A stretch of 64,000 nt of DNA from Kushneria avicenniae (GCF_900112585.1 NZ_FOLY01000004.1:310001-374000); one strand, 5' to 3'; counted from the stretch's first letter, positions 1-8,452 are shown. Translations and numbers: made by a program. The notes: generated by a model not told the origin, from the letters alone.

Positions 1-1
1 A

Positions 2-82
2 GCCGCCGAGCCTCGTTCCGCCACCCGCGGCTCGGGGCCTGCCCGTGATGTCGAGCCGGTGATTGCCATCCTGACGCCATGA
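2..82 (+). CDS. Possible C-terminal end of an upstream gene (partial)
   Basis: A reading frame open from the window edge ends in TGA at 80-82, overlapping the ATG of the next gene as ATGA. Third codon positions are mostly G or C, as in real genes here. The 26 visible residues are too few to identify a product. If real, it would be translationally coupled to the FCD regulator and could be another sugar-catabolism gene, but that is a guess from position only. Confidence 0.3.
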   Translation, partial: AAEPRSATRGSGPARDVEPVIAILTP

Positions 83-852
83 CTACCGAGAATCGCATGA
101 CCGAGACCGCCGCCCATGAGCCCCACCATGTGGCCGATCAACTGATCAGGGAAATCCTTGAGGGACGCTATCAGCCGGGCGATTTCATCCCGAAGGAGCT
201 GGAGATCTGCCGGCAGTCCGGCCTGAGCCGCAACGTGGTCCGTCGTCACCTGGGGGCGCTGGTCAAGGGGGGCGTCATCGAGCGCATTTCCGGTTACGGC
301 TCCCGCGTACGCGAATTCTCGCAGTGGCATATTCTCGATCCAGCGGTAACGGACTGGATCACCCGCTTCGCCGGGCCTCATCTGGAGATTCAGCGCGAGA
401 TCCTGAGCTTTCGCCTGACGGTCGAGCCCTGGGTGGCGATGATGGCTGCCGGCTGCGCCACGGCTCGGGATCTGGTCGCCATCGAGGAAGCCTTCGAGGG
501 CATGCAGCGTCATCATCTGGATGAGGACACCACCCAGCACGACCACTGCGATGTCTCCTTTCATGTCGCCATCTACTACGCCACCCACAACATCGTCTGG
601 TCCCAGCTCTCCCACGTGCTGCGCCCCTCCATCCACCTGCTGGTGTCCCACAGCAATACCCGCACGCTGGACCCAACGCACAGTCTCGAGAGTCACCGTC
701 GTCTCATGGAGGCCATCCGCATGCGCCAGGCCAATGAGGCCTATCACGCCGCCATCGCGGTACTGGAAGACACCGCTACCACGCTGAACATGACCGTCAC
801 GCCGGCACCGGTGCCCCACCATCTGCCACTGAACGCCGCGCCGACAGACTGA
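79..852 (+). CDS. GntR-family transcriptional regulator, FadR/FCD subfamily
   Basis: A 257-residue protein with an N-terminal winged helix-turn-helix (about residues 15-80; core EILEGRYQPGDFIP, then SGLSRNVVRRHL) and a C-terminal all-helical FCD ligand domain (about 95-240). His-rich positions such as DVSFHVAIYYATH and SHRRLMEAI fit FCD metal/ligand sites. FCD regulators commonly repress sugar-acid or sugar genes and are released by a pathway intermediate. It precedes a sugar transporter, mutarotase and sugar dehydrogenase on the same strand, so it is probably their regulator (DgoR-like role inferred). The ATG at 79 overlaps a possible upstream stop; an in-frame ATG at 97 is an alternative, and neither has a strong Shine-Dalgarno sequence. 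Confidence 0.9.
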   Translation: MTTENRMTETAAHEPHHVADQLIREILEGRYQPGDFIPKELEICRQSGLSRNVVRRHLGALVKGGVIERISGYGSRVREFSQWHILDPAVTDWITRFAGPHLEIQREILSFRLTVEPWVAMMAAGCATARDLVAIEEAFEGMQRHHLDEDTTQHDHCDVSFHVAIYYATHNIVWSQLSHVLRPSIHLLVSHSNTRTLDPTHSLESHRRLMEAIRMRQANEAYHAAIAVLEDTATTLNMTVTPAPVPHHLPLNAAPTD

Positions 853-1046
853 GCCACTTTGCCGGCACGCTCGTTCTGGCCAGCGCACGCTCCAGGTTTG
901 CCGCAGAGCCAAAATCCCCCCTGGGCAAAAAACCACTGACTGTGCAGATTCGCGCAGGTCTTTCCCGCCCGAACAGGTGCCCTGTAACGCCAATCGCCTC
1001 ACCGGCCACTTCTCAAGACTCGACCAAGGTCGAAGCGGCCAAAGTC

Positions 1047-1079
1047 TATGTTGAGCATTTGGCTTAAATGTCCAACATA
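1047..1079. promoter_or_regulatory. Candidate GntR/FCD operator upstream of the sugar operon
   Basis: An interrupted dyad has outer arms TATGTTG (1047-1053) and CAACATA (1073-1079) and inner arms CATTT (1056-1060) and AAATG (1066-1070). It also contains two near-palindromes of the FadR-subfamily TGT-N3-ACA type, TGTTGAGCA at 1049 and TGTCCAACA at 1069. These lie exactly 20 bp apart, about two helical turns. The site is 58 bp upstream of the transporter start. Binding by the neighbouring regulator is inferred. Confidence 0.5.
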
Positions 1080-1136
1080 CACCCCCTGTTGTTGATCCTG
1101 TTTTCACCCATGCAGTGACCTCTTTCGGGGCAGCTT

Positions 1137-2564
1137 ATGAAATCATCCATGACCGCGACATCCCACGCGCCCGGCCACGCTGCGCGCCCGTCGATGTCGA
1201 CCGTATACATGATCGGCGGTGTTGCCGCACTGGCCGGTCTTCTCTTTGGTATGGACATCGGCGTCATCTCCGGTGCCCTGCCCTTTATCGAACAGGATTT
1301 TGGCGTCAGCGATCGCCAGCAGGAAATCATCGTCAGCGTCATGATGCTGGGGGCGGCGTTTGGTGCCTGCGCCAGCGGCACCCTGTCACGCAAAATGGGG
1401 CGCAAGCTGACCCTGACCGTCAGCGGTGTGGTCTTCGTGGCAGGTGCCCTGCTTTCGGCGCTGGCCGTATCCCCCGAAATGCTGATTGTGGCGAGACTGG
1501 TGCTGGGCGTGGCCGTGGGCATTTCCTCCTATGTGGCGCCCATCTATCTCTCCGAGATCGCTCCGGAACACATTCGCGGTCGGCTGATTTCCTTTTATCA
1601 GCTGATGATCATGGGCGGCATTCTGCTCGCCTATCTGACCAATACCCTGTTCAGCTACAGCGGCAACTGGCGCGGCATGCTGGGCATCATTGCCGTTCCC
1701 GGGGTTCTGTTGCTTCTGGGCATGATCTTTCTGCCCCGCAGCCCGCGCTGGCTGGCAAGCAGCGGGCGCTTTGACGAGGCACGCAGCATCCTGATGCGCC
1801 TGCGCGGCAACGACAGCAAAGGCGTGGATGAAGAGATGGCGCAGATTCGCAGCAATCTCAAAATAGGCGAGTCAGGCTGGGCGCTTTTCAAGCGCAACGC
1901 CAACTTTCGCCGCTCGACCGGTCTGGGCATGACGCTGCAGTTCATGCAGCAGTTCACCGGCGCCAACGTGATCCTCTATTACGCCCCGCGTATTCTGGAA
2001 ATGGCAGGCTTTGACAGCGCCAGCGAGCAGCTCTGGGGCACGGTTGTCATCGGTCTGGTCATGACGCTGGCCACCCTGATTGCCGTGGGTCTGGTCGACC
2101 GGGCCGGGCGCAAGCCGCTGCTCTACACCGGCTTTACCATCATGGGCCTGTGCATGCTGGCGCTCGGCGCCCTGTTTGAATACGGCCTTGAAGGGGCCAC
2201 CACCCAGTATCTGGCACTGGGGCTGCTCGGGATGTTCGTGATCAGCTACGCCATGTCGGCGGCACCGATGGTGTGGATTCTGTGCTCGGAAATTCAGCCG
2301 CTCAAGGGTCGCGACTTTGGCGTGGCCTGCTCGACGGTCACCAACTGGGTCGCCAACATGATTATCGGGGCCACCTTCCTGACGCTGATCAACGTGCTGG
2401 GCAACGCCATGACGTTCTGGCTCTATGCCGCGCTCAATTTTGCCTTCATTGGAATCACGCTGATGCTGGTGCCCGAAACCCGCGGCGTGGCGCTCGAGCG
2501 CATCGAGCAGGCGCTGATGGCGGGAAAAAGGCTTCGCCACATCGGCCGGCCAGTACGAGGATAG
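1137..2564 (+). CDS. MFS sugar/proton symporter (GalP/AraE/XylE type)
   Basis: This 475-residue inner-membrane protein has about 12 hydrophobic segments. It carries sugar-porter signatures: GLLFGMDIGVISGALPF in the first helix, the GRK loop after helix 2 (SRKMGRKLT), PRSPRWLAS before the central loop, DRAGRKPLL after helix 8 and PETRGVALERIE near the C terminus. It should import a pentose or hexose with H+. The mutarotase and sugar 1-dehydrogenase downstream suggest galactose and/or arabinose, but substrate cannot be read from sequence. It is first in a three-gene same-strand cluster. The Shine-Dalgarno is weak; ATG at 1149 is an alternative start. Confidence 0.93.
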   Translation: MKSSMTATSHAPGHAARPSMSTVYMIGGVAALAGLLFGMDIGVISGALPFIEQDFGVSDRQQEIIVSVMMLGAAFGACASGTLSRKMGRKLTLTVSGVVFVAGALLSALAVSPEMLIVARLVLGVAVGISSYVAPIYLSEIAPEHIRGRLISFYQLMIMGGILLAYLTNTLFSYSGNWRGMLGIIAVPGVLLLLGMIFLPRSPRWLASSGRFDEARSILMRLRGNDSKGVDEEMAQIRSNLKIGESGWALFKRNANFRRSTGLGMTLQFMQQFTGANVILYYAPRILEMAGFDSASEQLWGTVVIGLVMTLATLIAVGLVDRAGRKPLLYTGFTIMGLCMLALGALFEYGLEGATTQYLALGLLGMFVISYAMSAAPMVWILCSEIQPLKGRDFGVACSTVTNWVANMIIGATFLTLINVLGNAMTFWLYAALNFAFIGITLMLVPETRGVALERIEQALMAGKRLRHIGRPVRG

Positions 2565-2658
2565 GGGCTGGTCCGCCCTGCGCCGGGCATGGCTTCTATA
2601 CTGCCCGGCAGCAGCAGCGACACACGCCCTTGACCCTTTATCGACCGCGGAGTGACCC

Positions 2659-3714
2659 ATGCCCTTGCACTGTGAAAGTGACCACCCTGGTCAGTACAAT
2701 GACGGCACCCCCTTCACGCGCTTCAGACTGCGCAACAGTGCCGGCATGGAGGTGGATATCCTTGATTACGGTGCCACGCTTCAGGCCCTGCGCGTTCCGG
2801 ATCGGGCAAGCGGCAAGCCGATCGATCTGGTGCTCGGGTTTGCTGATCCGGCGCAGTATCTCAAGGGGCATCCCTATTTCGGCGCCCTGGTCGGACGCTT
2901 CGCCAACCGTCTTTGTGGGGCGCGTTTCGAACTCGATGGGCAGACCTTTCAGATTGTGCCCAACGAGGGCCGTAACGCCCTGCATGGCGGGCCAAAAGGC
3001 CTGAGCTTCCAGCGCTTTGAGGGGGCTCTGTTCGAGGACAGCAACCGGGTCGGCGTGACCCTGACCTGCCGTTCTTCCGATGGCGACATGGGCTTTCCGG
3101 GCGAGTTGACCGTCACGGTGCATTACAGCCTTGATGAGGATAATCGCCTTGCCATCGACTACGAGGCGCAAAGCTCGAAACCGACCGTTGTCAGCCTGAC
3201 CAATCACGCCTATTTCAATCTGCACGGCCATGGCGATGTTCGTGATCACAGGCTCGAGTGCGCGGCCAGTCACTACCTGGTGCTCGACGATGAATCGATT
3301 CCGACCGGCACGATCGCCCCGGTGGACGACACGCCCTATGACTTTCGAGCGCCGGCCACTCCGCGGGCGCGCGAGCAGATCGAGTGCGAGCAGCTTTGGC
3401 ATGCCGGCGGTCATGACGTCGCCCTGGTACTGGACCGGGTGGCCCGGGATCAGCCGCTGGCAACGCTTGTCGAACCAGAGAGCGGTCGGCAGCTGACGGT
3501 CTTTACCGACCAGCCCTCGCTGCAGCTCTATACCGGCATCGGTCTGGATGGCACTCTGAGCGATCATGAGGGCCGCCCGATCAAGGCCTTTGGTGGACTG
3601 GCACTGGAGGCGCAGCAGTTTCCCGATGCGCCCAACCACGCGCACTTCCCCTCGACCCGGCTCGAGCCGGGCGAGTACTACCGCCAGCACACCTGCTATC
3701 GACTGACGTTTTAA
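2659..3714 (+). CDS. galM: Aldose 1-epimerase (mutarotase)
   Basis: A 351-residue galactose-mutarotase-like protein that interconverts alpha and beta anomers of free aldoses. Diagnostic motifs are NEGRNALHGGPKG with the first conserved His, LTNHAYFNLHGHG with the catalytic-acid His, and LALEAQQFPDAPNH with the general-base Glu. Length matches the GalM family. There is no export signal, so it is cytoplasmic. It sits between the sugar transporter and the sugar 1-dehydrogenase, where it would supply the anomer the dehydrogenase prefers. A GGAG-like sequence precedes the ATG. Confidence 0.92.
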   Translation: MPLHCESDHPGQYNDGTPFTRFRLRNSAGMEVDILDYGATLQALRVPDRASGKPIDLVLGFADPAQYLKGHPYFGALVGRFANRLCGARFELDGQTFQIVPNEGRNALHGGPKGLSFQRFEGALFEDSNRVGVTLTCRSSDGDMGFPGELTVTVHYSLDEDNRLAIDYEAQSSKPTVVSLTNHAYFNLHGHGDVRDHRLECAASHYLVLDDESIPTGTIAPVDDTPYDFRAPATPRAREQIECEQLWHAGGHDVALVLDRVARDQPLATLVEPESGRQLTVFTDQPSLQLYTGIGLDGTLSDHEGRPIKAFGGLALEAQQFPDAPNHAHFPSTRLEPGEYYRQHTCYRLTF

Positions 3715-3771
3715 CTCCGGATCGAATGGCCGAAAACGCCGTTCGCCCTCACCAGGACAAGAGATCGATTC

Positions 3772-4692
3772 ATGACCACCATCGCCATTGCCGGCTTCGG
3801 CAAGATCGCAAAGGATCAGCACCTGCCGGCCCTGAATGACAACCGCGATTTCGAGCTGACCGCCATCGCCAGTCGCCATGCCACCCTTGAAGGCGTTGAT
3901 AACCATCAGGACCTGGAGACGCTGCTGTCGGCCAGCCCCGATCTTGAGGCCGTGGCGCTGTGTACGCCGCCGCAGGTGCGCTACGGCCAGGCCGTGGCCG
4001 CCATCGAGGCCGGCAAGCATGTGCTGCTGGAAAAGCCCCCGGGTGTGAGCCTCAGCGAGGTCGAGGACCTGGTGCGTCGCGCCGATCAAAAGGGCGTCAC
4101 GCTTTATGCGACCTGGCACGCCCGGGAGGCCGCCGGCGTCGAGAAAGCGCGCGAGTGGCTGTCGACGCGCCGTGTGACCGGCGTTGACATCCAGTGGCGC
4201 GAGGACGTACGTCAATGGCACCCGGGCCAGCAGTGGGTGTGGGAACCGGGCGGTCTGGGCGTGTTCGATCCGGGCATCAACGCGCTGTCGATCGCCACGC
4301 ATGTGCTGCCCGAGGCCTTTTTCCTGCGTGAGGCAACCCTTGAGGTGCCAGAGAACTGCCAGTCACCGATCGGTGCCACGCTTGAGTTCACCGACATTCA
4401 TGACACGCCTATTCATGCGGATTTCGACTGGCGCCAGACCGGCCCACAGACTTGGCGGATCACGATCGAGACCGAGGACGGCACGCTGCTCCTCGACAGC
4501 GGCGGCAGCCAGCTGGACATCAACGGCGAGCGCATCGTCGACGGTGAGGATGTCGAATACGCAGGCCTTTATCGGCGCTTTGCCCAGCTGATTCGCGACG
4601 GTCGCAGTGACGTGGACGTGGCACCGTTTCGCCACGTGGCAGATGCTTTCCTGCTGGGTCGGCGTCAGAACGTCGAGGCCTTTATCGAGTAG
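3772..4692 (+). CDS. L-arabinose / D-galactose 1-dehydrogenase (Gfo/Idh/MocA family)
   Basis: This 306-residue NAD(P)-dependent oxidoreductase would oxidise an aldose to its aldonolactone in the cytoplasm. The N-terminal Rossmann motif is GFGKIAKDQHLPAL. EKPPG carries the conserved Lys, and GVFDPGINALS carries the Asp and Asn used for catalysis in this family. Long stretches, including DVRQWHPGQQWVWEPGG, closely resemble the Azospirillum brasilense L-arabinose 1-dehydrogenase as I recall it; that enzyme also accepts D-galactose. Only the entry step is present in the window; lactonase and later enzymes are not seen. The stop codon lies inside the first unit of a 16-bp tandem repeat. Confidence 0.87.
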   Translation: MTTIAIAGFGKIAKDQHLPALNDNRDFELTAIASRHATLEGVDNHQDLETLLSASPDLEAVALCTPPQVRYGQAVAAIEAGKHVLLEKPPGVSLSEVEDLVRRADQKGVTLYATWHAREAAGVEKAREWLSTRRVTGVDIQWREDVRQWHPGQQWVWEPGGLGVFDPGINALSIATHVLPEAFFLREATLEVPENCQSPIGATLEFTDIHDTPIHADFDWRQTGPQTWRITIETEDGTLLLDSGGSQLDINGERIVDGEDVEYAGLYRRFAQLIRDGRSDVDVAPFRHVADAFLLGRRQNVEAFIE

Positions 4693-4726
4693 GGCTTTTA
4701 TCGAGCAGGACCTTTATCGAGCAGGG
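4679..4726. repeat. Tandem repeat, 3 x 16 bp, spanning the dehydrogenase stop codon
   Basis: Three consecutive 16-bp units start at 4679, 4695 and 4711: CCTTTATCGAGTAGGG, CTTTTATCGAGCAGGA, CCTTTATCGAGCAGGG. They differ from one another at two or three positions. The first contains the TAG stop at 4690-4692. Divergence between copies shows it is not a sequencing stutter. Confidence 0.9.
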
Positions 4727-4734
4727 CCTTGACG

Positions 4735-4765
4735 ACAAAAACCCCGGGGAGATCACTCCCCGGGG
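4735..4765 (-). terminator. Intrinsic terminator of gntK
   Basis: A 10-bp perfect stem (CCCCGGGGAG at 4742-4751 with CTCCCCGGGG at 4756-4765) has a 4-nt loop. Read on the minus strand it is followed by TTTTTGTCG, so it ends the gntK transcript. It may also stop the sugar operon from the other side, though there is no T-run on that strand. Confidence 0.85.
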
Positions 4766-4812
4766 CCTTGTCACCTCCTGCGATCACCGACTGCGGTAAT
4801 CAGGCTGGAGGG

Positions 4813-5343
4813 TCAGTCCAGCGCTTCGAGCTTGTCGACGCATTGATCGATGACGTTATCAAAGGATTTCGAGATATCGATGCTGATGGCCTCATCGGGA
4901 CCCGGCGTTTGCAGCGTATCAAACTGGGTGCGCAGCATTTGCGGTGAGAAGAAGTGCTGACGCTCCTCCATGCGCTGCAAAATGGTGTTGTAATCGCCAT
5001 CCAGGAAAAGAATGATCAGGTCGGGATCCCCCTGGCGCAGGATATCGCGATAGGCCCGCTTCAAACCCGAGCAGCCGATCATGACGCTCCTGTTGTCCTT
5101 GCGATGACGGTCAAAAATCTCTGCCAGTGCCTCAAGCCAGCCCTGACGATCCTCATCCGTCAGTGCCTCACCATGAGTCATCTTTTCGATGTTTTCCGGC
5201 GGATGGTACTTGTCACCGTCGATGTACTCGCACCCTGTGCGCTCTGCCACCGCTTCACCGATGGTCGACTTGCCGGATCCGGAGACCCCCATGATCAGAA
5301 TGCGTCGTGATTGCCGATGACGCTGATCGAACTGTTTTACCAT
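4813..5343 (-). CDS. gntK: Gluconokinase
   Basis: A 176-residue thermoresistant-type gluconate kinase that phosphorylates D-gluconate to 6-phosphogluconate with ATP in the cytosol. The Walker A motif GVSGSGKST is at residues 19-27. Other family motifs are the substrate-binding DGDKYHPPENIEKM, CSGLKRAYRDILR, and QRMEERQHFFSPQMLRTQF. It is alone on its strand, convergent with the sugar operon, with its own terminator downstream and a palindromic candidate operator about 40 bp upstream. No gluconate permease is adjacent. Confidence 0.95.
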   Translation of the reverse strand: MVKQFDQRHRQSRRILIMGVSGSGKSTIGEAVAERTGCEYIDGDKYHPPENIEKMTHGEALTDEDRQGWLEALAEIFDRHRKDNRSVMIGCSGLKRAYRDILRQGDPDLIILFLDGDYNTILQRMEERQHFFSPQMLRTQFDTLQTPGPDEAISIDISKSFDNVIDQCVDKLEALD

Positions 5344-5382
5344 GCCGGGGCTCTCTTGTCGGGAAAAGGGGCATTACCGTGA

Positions 5383-5397
5383 AATGTTGGCAACATT
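5383..5397. promoter_or_regulatory. Palindromic candidate operator upstream of gntK
   Basis: AATGTTG-G-CAACATT is a perfect 15-bp palindrome with one central base, about 40 bp upstream of the gntK ATG. It resembles the ATGTTA..TAACAT half-sites of LacI-family gluconate repressors (GntR of E. coli). A dedicated repressor is not in the window. The ATGTTG/CAACAT half-sites also occur, split apart, in the 1047-1079 dyad. Confidence 0.5.
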
Positions 5398-5534
5398 CTT
5401 GCAAAGGCATCATGGGGTTACAACCGACCCCGTACTCCGGGGCGACTTTCGCACACAAGACCTTGGTCTAATATCACCTCGAGCGGCGATGCGACAGAGC
5501 GCCGGGAAATTGCCTCGGGCAGGGCATTTGGCCG

Positions 5535-6098
5535 TTATCCGCGATCGCGCTGATATCCCAGACGGCTGGCCACATTGCGAAAGGCCTCCAGATCCTTTTG
5601 CCCGAAAAAGCACAGTGTTGCCGTCAGTTCCCCGTGTGGCAGCCTTTCGGCCATGACCCCGATGACCACCTCACAGGCCTGCTCGAACGGGTAGCCGTAA
5701 ACGCCGGTCGAGATCGCCGGAAAGGCGATGGTGTGCATACCATGATCGCGTGCCAGCGCCAGCGAGTTCTGATAGCAGCTGGCCAGCAGTGCCGATCTGT
5801 CGACCGTTTTGGCATATACCGGCCCGACGGTGTGAATGACATGGCGCGCCGGAAGATTGAATCCAGGCGTCATGGCCACCTCTCCATCCGGCAGCCCTTC
5901 GGGCCATTGCTCGCGGCGCAGCACTTCACAGGCCTTTTTGAGTTCAGGGCCTGCTGCGCGGTGAATTGCACCATCCACACCACCACCGCCCATCAGCGAA
6001 TGATTGGCCGCATTGACGATGGCATCCATTTCCAGGGTCGTAATGTCGCCCTGTATTGCCCTGAGTTTACCGCTCATCCAGCTCATGGTCGCTGTCAT
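5535..6098 (-). CDS. Macrodomain protein, O-acetyl-ADP-ribose deacetylase type
   Basis: A 187-residue single-macrodomain protein like YmdB, expected to hydrolyse O-acetyl-ADP-ribose or remove mono-ADP-ribose in the cytoplasm. Visible motifs are GDITTLEMDAIVNAANHSL, then GGGGVDGAIHRAAGP (adenosine and ribose contacts) and AISTGVYGYP (diphosphate loop). The ATG at 6098 was chosen because AGGAGAG lies just upstream; a longer frame to 6260 adds residues lacking homology and no ribosome-binding site. It is a single gene, divergent from betT. No sirtuin is nearby. Confidence 0.93.
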   Translation of the reverse strand: MTATMSWMSGKLRAIQGDITTLEMDAIVNAANHSLMGGGGVDGAIHRAAGPELKKACEVLRREQWPEGLPDGEVAMTPGFNLPARHVIHTVGPVYAKTVDRSALLASCYQNSLALARDHGMHTIAFPAISTGVYGYPFEQACEVVIGVMAERLPHGELTATLCFFGQKDLEAFRNVASRLGYQRDRG

Positions 6099-6244
6099 GA
6101 CGTCTCTCCTGAAGCCCCGGGTGATCACGCTGTCATTATGGGCGATCAACCCCTTCCCCCGAATCCTCCCTACCCCCTGCCATGGTCCAGGACCGGAGGA
6201 TTTTCCCTTCCCTCTGCTTGAAGCCCTGTAATAAAGGCTATACG

Positions 6245-6264
6245 TTGATTGAATGACCAATCAA
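6245..6264. promoter_or_regulatory. BetI-like operator upstream of betT
   Basis: TTGATTG-N6-CAATCAA is a perfect 7-bp dyad about 100 bp upstream of betT. The left arm matches the start of the E. coli BetI site as I remember it (TTGATTGGACGTTCAAT). BetI is the choline-responsive TetR-family repressor; no betI gene is in the window, so it would act in trans. Inference. Confidence 0.5.
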
Positions 6265-6280
6265 TAAAGTCCGGATAAAC

Positions 6281-6316
6281 GCCCTCGTGATCTCGAGTTC
6301 CCGGGGTCACGAGGGC
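6281..6316. repeat. Inverted repeat in the betT leader
   Basis: GCCCTCGTGA (6281-6290) pairs perfectly with TCACGAGGGC (6307-6316) across 16 nt. It lies about 50 nt before the betT ATG. It could be an RNA stem in the leader or a second protein-binding site; it is not a terminator because no T-run follows. Confidence 0.5.
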
Positions 6317-6366
6317 GACGTTCAGGAATCACTCATCACTGCATCGGCAACGAGGAAACTCCTTCA

Positions 6367-8436
6367 ATGGGCGTCAATCACACTGACACGGCCGAACAGC
6401 CTTGCGACGGTCTCAATCCGGTCGTGTTCTACGGCTCTGCCCTGTGTATCGTGGCCTTTTCTCTCTGGGGCATGCTGTTTACCGAAACCGCCAACACCAT
6501 CATCTTTGCCGTCCTTGAATGGATCAGTAACACCTTTGGCTGGTACTACTTTCTGGCCGCCACCCTCTATCTGGGCTTTGTCATCTTCGTCGCCGCCTCC
6601 CGCTTTGGCAGCATTCGACTGGGGCCGGAGCATTCGCGTCCGGAATTCAGCCTGGGCTCGTGGGCAGCAATGCTGTTTGCCGCCGGTATCGGCATCGATC
6701 TGCTGTTTTTCTGCGTGGCCGAACCCGTGACCCAGTTTCTGGCGCCACCGGTGGGTGATGGCGGCACGCTTGAAGCGGCCAGACAGGCCACGGTCTGGGG
6801 CATGTTCCACTACGGTGTCACCGGCTGGGGCATGTACGCCCTGATGGGCATGGCGCTGGCCTACTTCAGCTACCGCTATAATCTGCCGCTGACCATTCGC
6901 AGCGCACTCTATCCGCTGTTTGGTCGACGCGTAGAAGGTGCCATTGGCCATACAGTGGATATCGCCGCGGTCATCGGCACGGTGTTCGGGATCGCTACCA
7001 GCCTGGGCATCGGCGTGGTTCAGCTCAATTACGGGCTGAGCTATCTGTTCGACCTGCCCCAGAATCTCTTTATTCAGGGCGCCCTGATTGCCCTGTCGGT
7101 CATTCTGGCCACCATTTCAGTGGTTTCCGGTGTCGACAAGGGCATCCGACGCATCTCCGAATTCAACGTGCTTCTGGCGGTGGTGCTTTTGCTCTACGTG
7201 CTGTTTGCCAGCGATACCGTCTTTCTGCTCAACGCGCTGGTGCTCAATATCGGTGACTACGCCAACCGCTTCATGGGCATGACGCTGAATACTTTCGCCT
7301 TTGACCGCCCCGCCGACTGGCTCAATACCTGGACGCTGTTCTTCTGGGCCTGGTGGGTGGCCTGGGCGCCTTTCGTAGGGCTTTTCCTGGCGCGCATCTC
7401 GCGCGGGCGCACCATCCGCGAGTTCGTGATCGGCACCCTGACCATTCCGTTCATCTTTACCCTGATGTGGATCTCGATTTTTGGCAACAGCGCTATCCAG
7501 AGCATTCTGGATGGCGCTACCGCGTTCGGACAGATCGCCATGGAAAGCCCCGAGCGCTCCATCTACGGCCTGCTTGAGCAGTATCCGGGCGTGATATGGA
7601 CAGCATCACTGGCAACGATTCTGGGCATGCTGTTCTATGTCACCTCGGCAGACTCCGGCGCGCTGGTGCTGGGTAACTTCACCTCGCGCCTGTCCAGCGT
7701 GCATCACGACGCCCCGATCTGGCTGCGCATCTTCTGGTCGGTCGTGATCGGTCTACTCACTCTGGCCCTTCTGATGGCCGGCGGCGTTTCGGCACTGCAG
7801 GGGATGGTGGTGATCATGGGCCTGCCCTTCTCGTTCGTGATCTTTTTTGTCATGGCGGGGCTTTATCGCTCCTTCAAGAGCGAGGCCTTCAAGGAAGACA
7901 GCCACCGCGCCAGCCTTGCCGGGCGTCTCTCGGGCCGAACACACACTGGCAGCGAACGCGGCACGCGCCACTGGCGCAAGCGTCTCAAACGTTCCATGTA
8001 TTTTCCCGGCCAGCGTCAGGCTCGCGGCTTTATCAATATGACCGCACGCCCGGCCATGGAGGCCGTGGCGCAGGAGCTGACCGAGCAGGGGCTCGAGGCC
8101 GAGGTCATCAGGGCCGAAGGCGAAGAGCTGCATCTGGAACTCAACGTGGCGCTGGGCAGCGAGCAGAATTTTACCTATCAGATCTGGCCGCGCGCCTTCC
8201 CGGTACCTTCCTTCGCTCGTCGCGCCAACAAGACGCAGTCCTGCTACTACCGTCTCGAGGCCTATCTGCTGGAAGGCAGCCAGGGCTACAACCTGATCGG
8301 CTTCAGCCGCGATCAACTGATCGACGACATCCTCGATCAGTACGAACGTCACCTGCAGTTTCTGCACATGAGTCGTGAAGCGCCCGGCAACAGCGCCAAT
8401 ATCCCGGACGACCCGACCTTGCCGCCGGCACCGTAA
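6367..8436 (+). CDS. betT: BCCT-family choline transporter, BetT type
   Basis: This 689-residue inner-membrane transporter has about 12 hydrophobic segments and a long cytoplasmic C-terminal domain (about residues 510-689). That tail is typical of BetT and absent from short BCCT carriers. The Trp-rich helix WTLFFWAWWVAWAPFVGLF followed by LARISRGRTIREF is the BCCT signature; GMFHYGVTGWGMYALMG is also conserved. It should import choline with H+ or Na+ for glycine betaine synthesis under salt stress. In BetT the C-terminal domain senses osmotic strength. A GAGGAAA ribosome-binding site precedes the ATG. betIBA is not in the window. Confidence 0.93.
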   Translation: MGVNHTDTAEQPCDGLNPVVFYGSALCIVAFSLWGMLFTETANTIIFAVLEWISNTFGWYYFLAATLYLGFVIFVAASRFGSIRLGPEHSRPEFSLGSWAAMLFAAGIGIDLLFFCVAEPVTQFLAPPVGDGGTLEAARQATVWGMFHYGVTGWGMYALMGMALAYFSYRYNLPLTIRSALYPLFGRRVEGAIGHTVDIAAVIGTVFGIATSLGIGVVQLNYGLSYLFDLPQNLFIQGALIALSVILATISVVSGVDKGIRRISEFNVLLAVVLLLYVLFASDTVFLLNALVLNIGDYANRFMGMTLNTFAFDRPADWLNTWTLFFWAWWVAWAPFVGLFLARISRGRTIREFVIGTLTIPFIFTLMWISIFGNSAIQSILDGATAFGQIAMESPERSIYGLLEQYPGVIWTASLATILGMLFYVTSADSGALVLGNFTSRLSSVHHDAPIWLRIFWSVVIGLLTLALLMAGGVSALQGMVVIMGLPFSFVIFFVMAGLYRSFKSEAFKEDSHRASLAGRLSGRTHTGSERGTRHWRKRLKRSMYFPGQRQARGFINMTARPAMEAVAQELTEQGLEAEVIRAEGEELHLELNVALGSEQNFTYQIWPRAFPVPSFARRANKTQSCYYRLEAYLLEGSQGYNLIGFSRDQLIDDILDQYERHLQFLHMSREAPGNSANIPDDPTLPPAP

Positions 8437-8452
8437 CCAGAGGCTTCGACAC

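Noticed and set aside
2638-4302. A 554-codon minus-strand open frame over the mutarotase and dehydrogenase genes
   Set aside because: Both plus-strand genes are clearly recognised families with intact motifs; long antisense frames are expected in GC-rich DNA.
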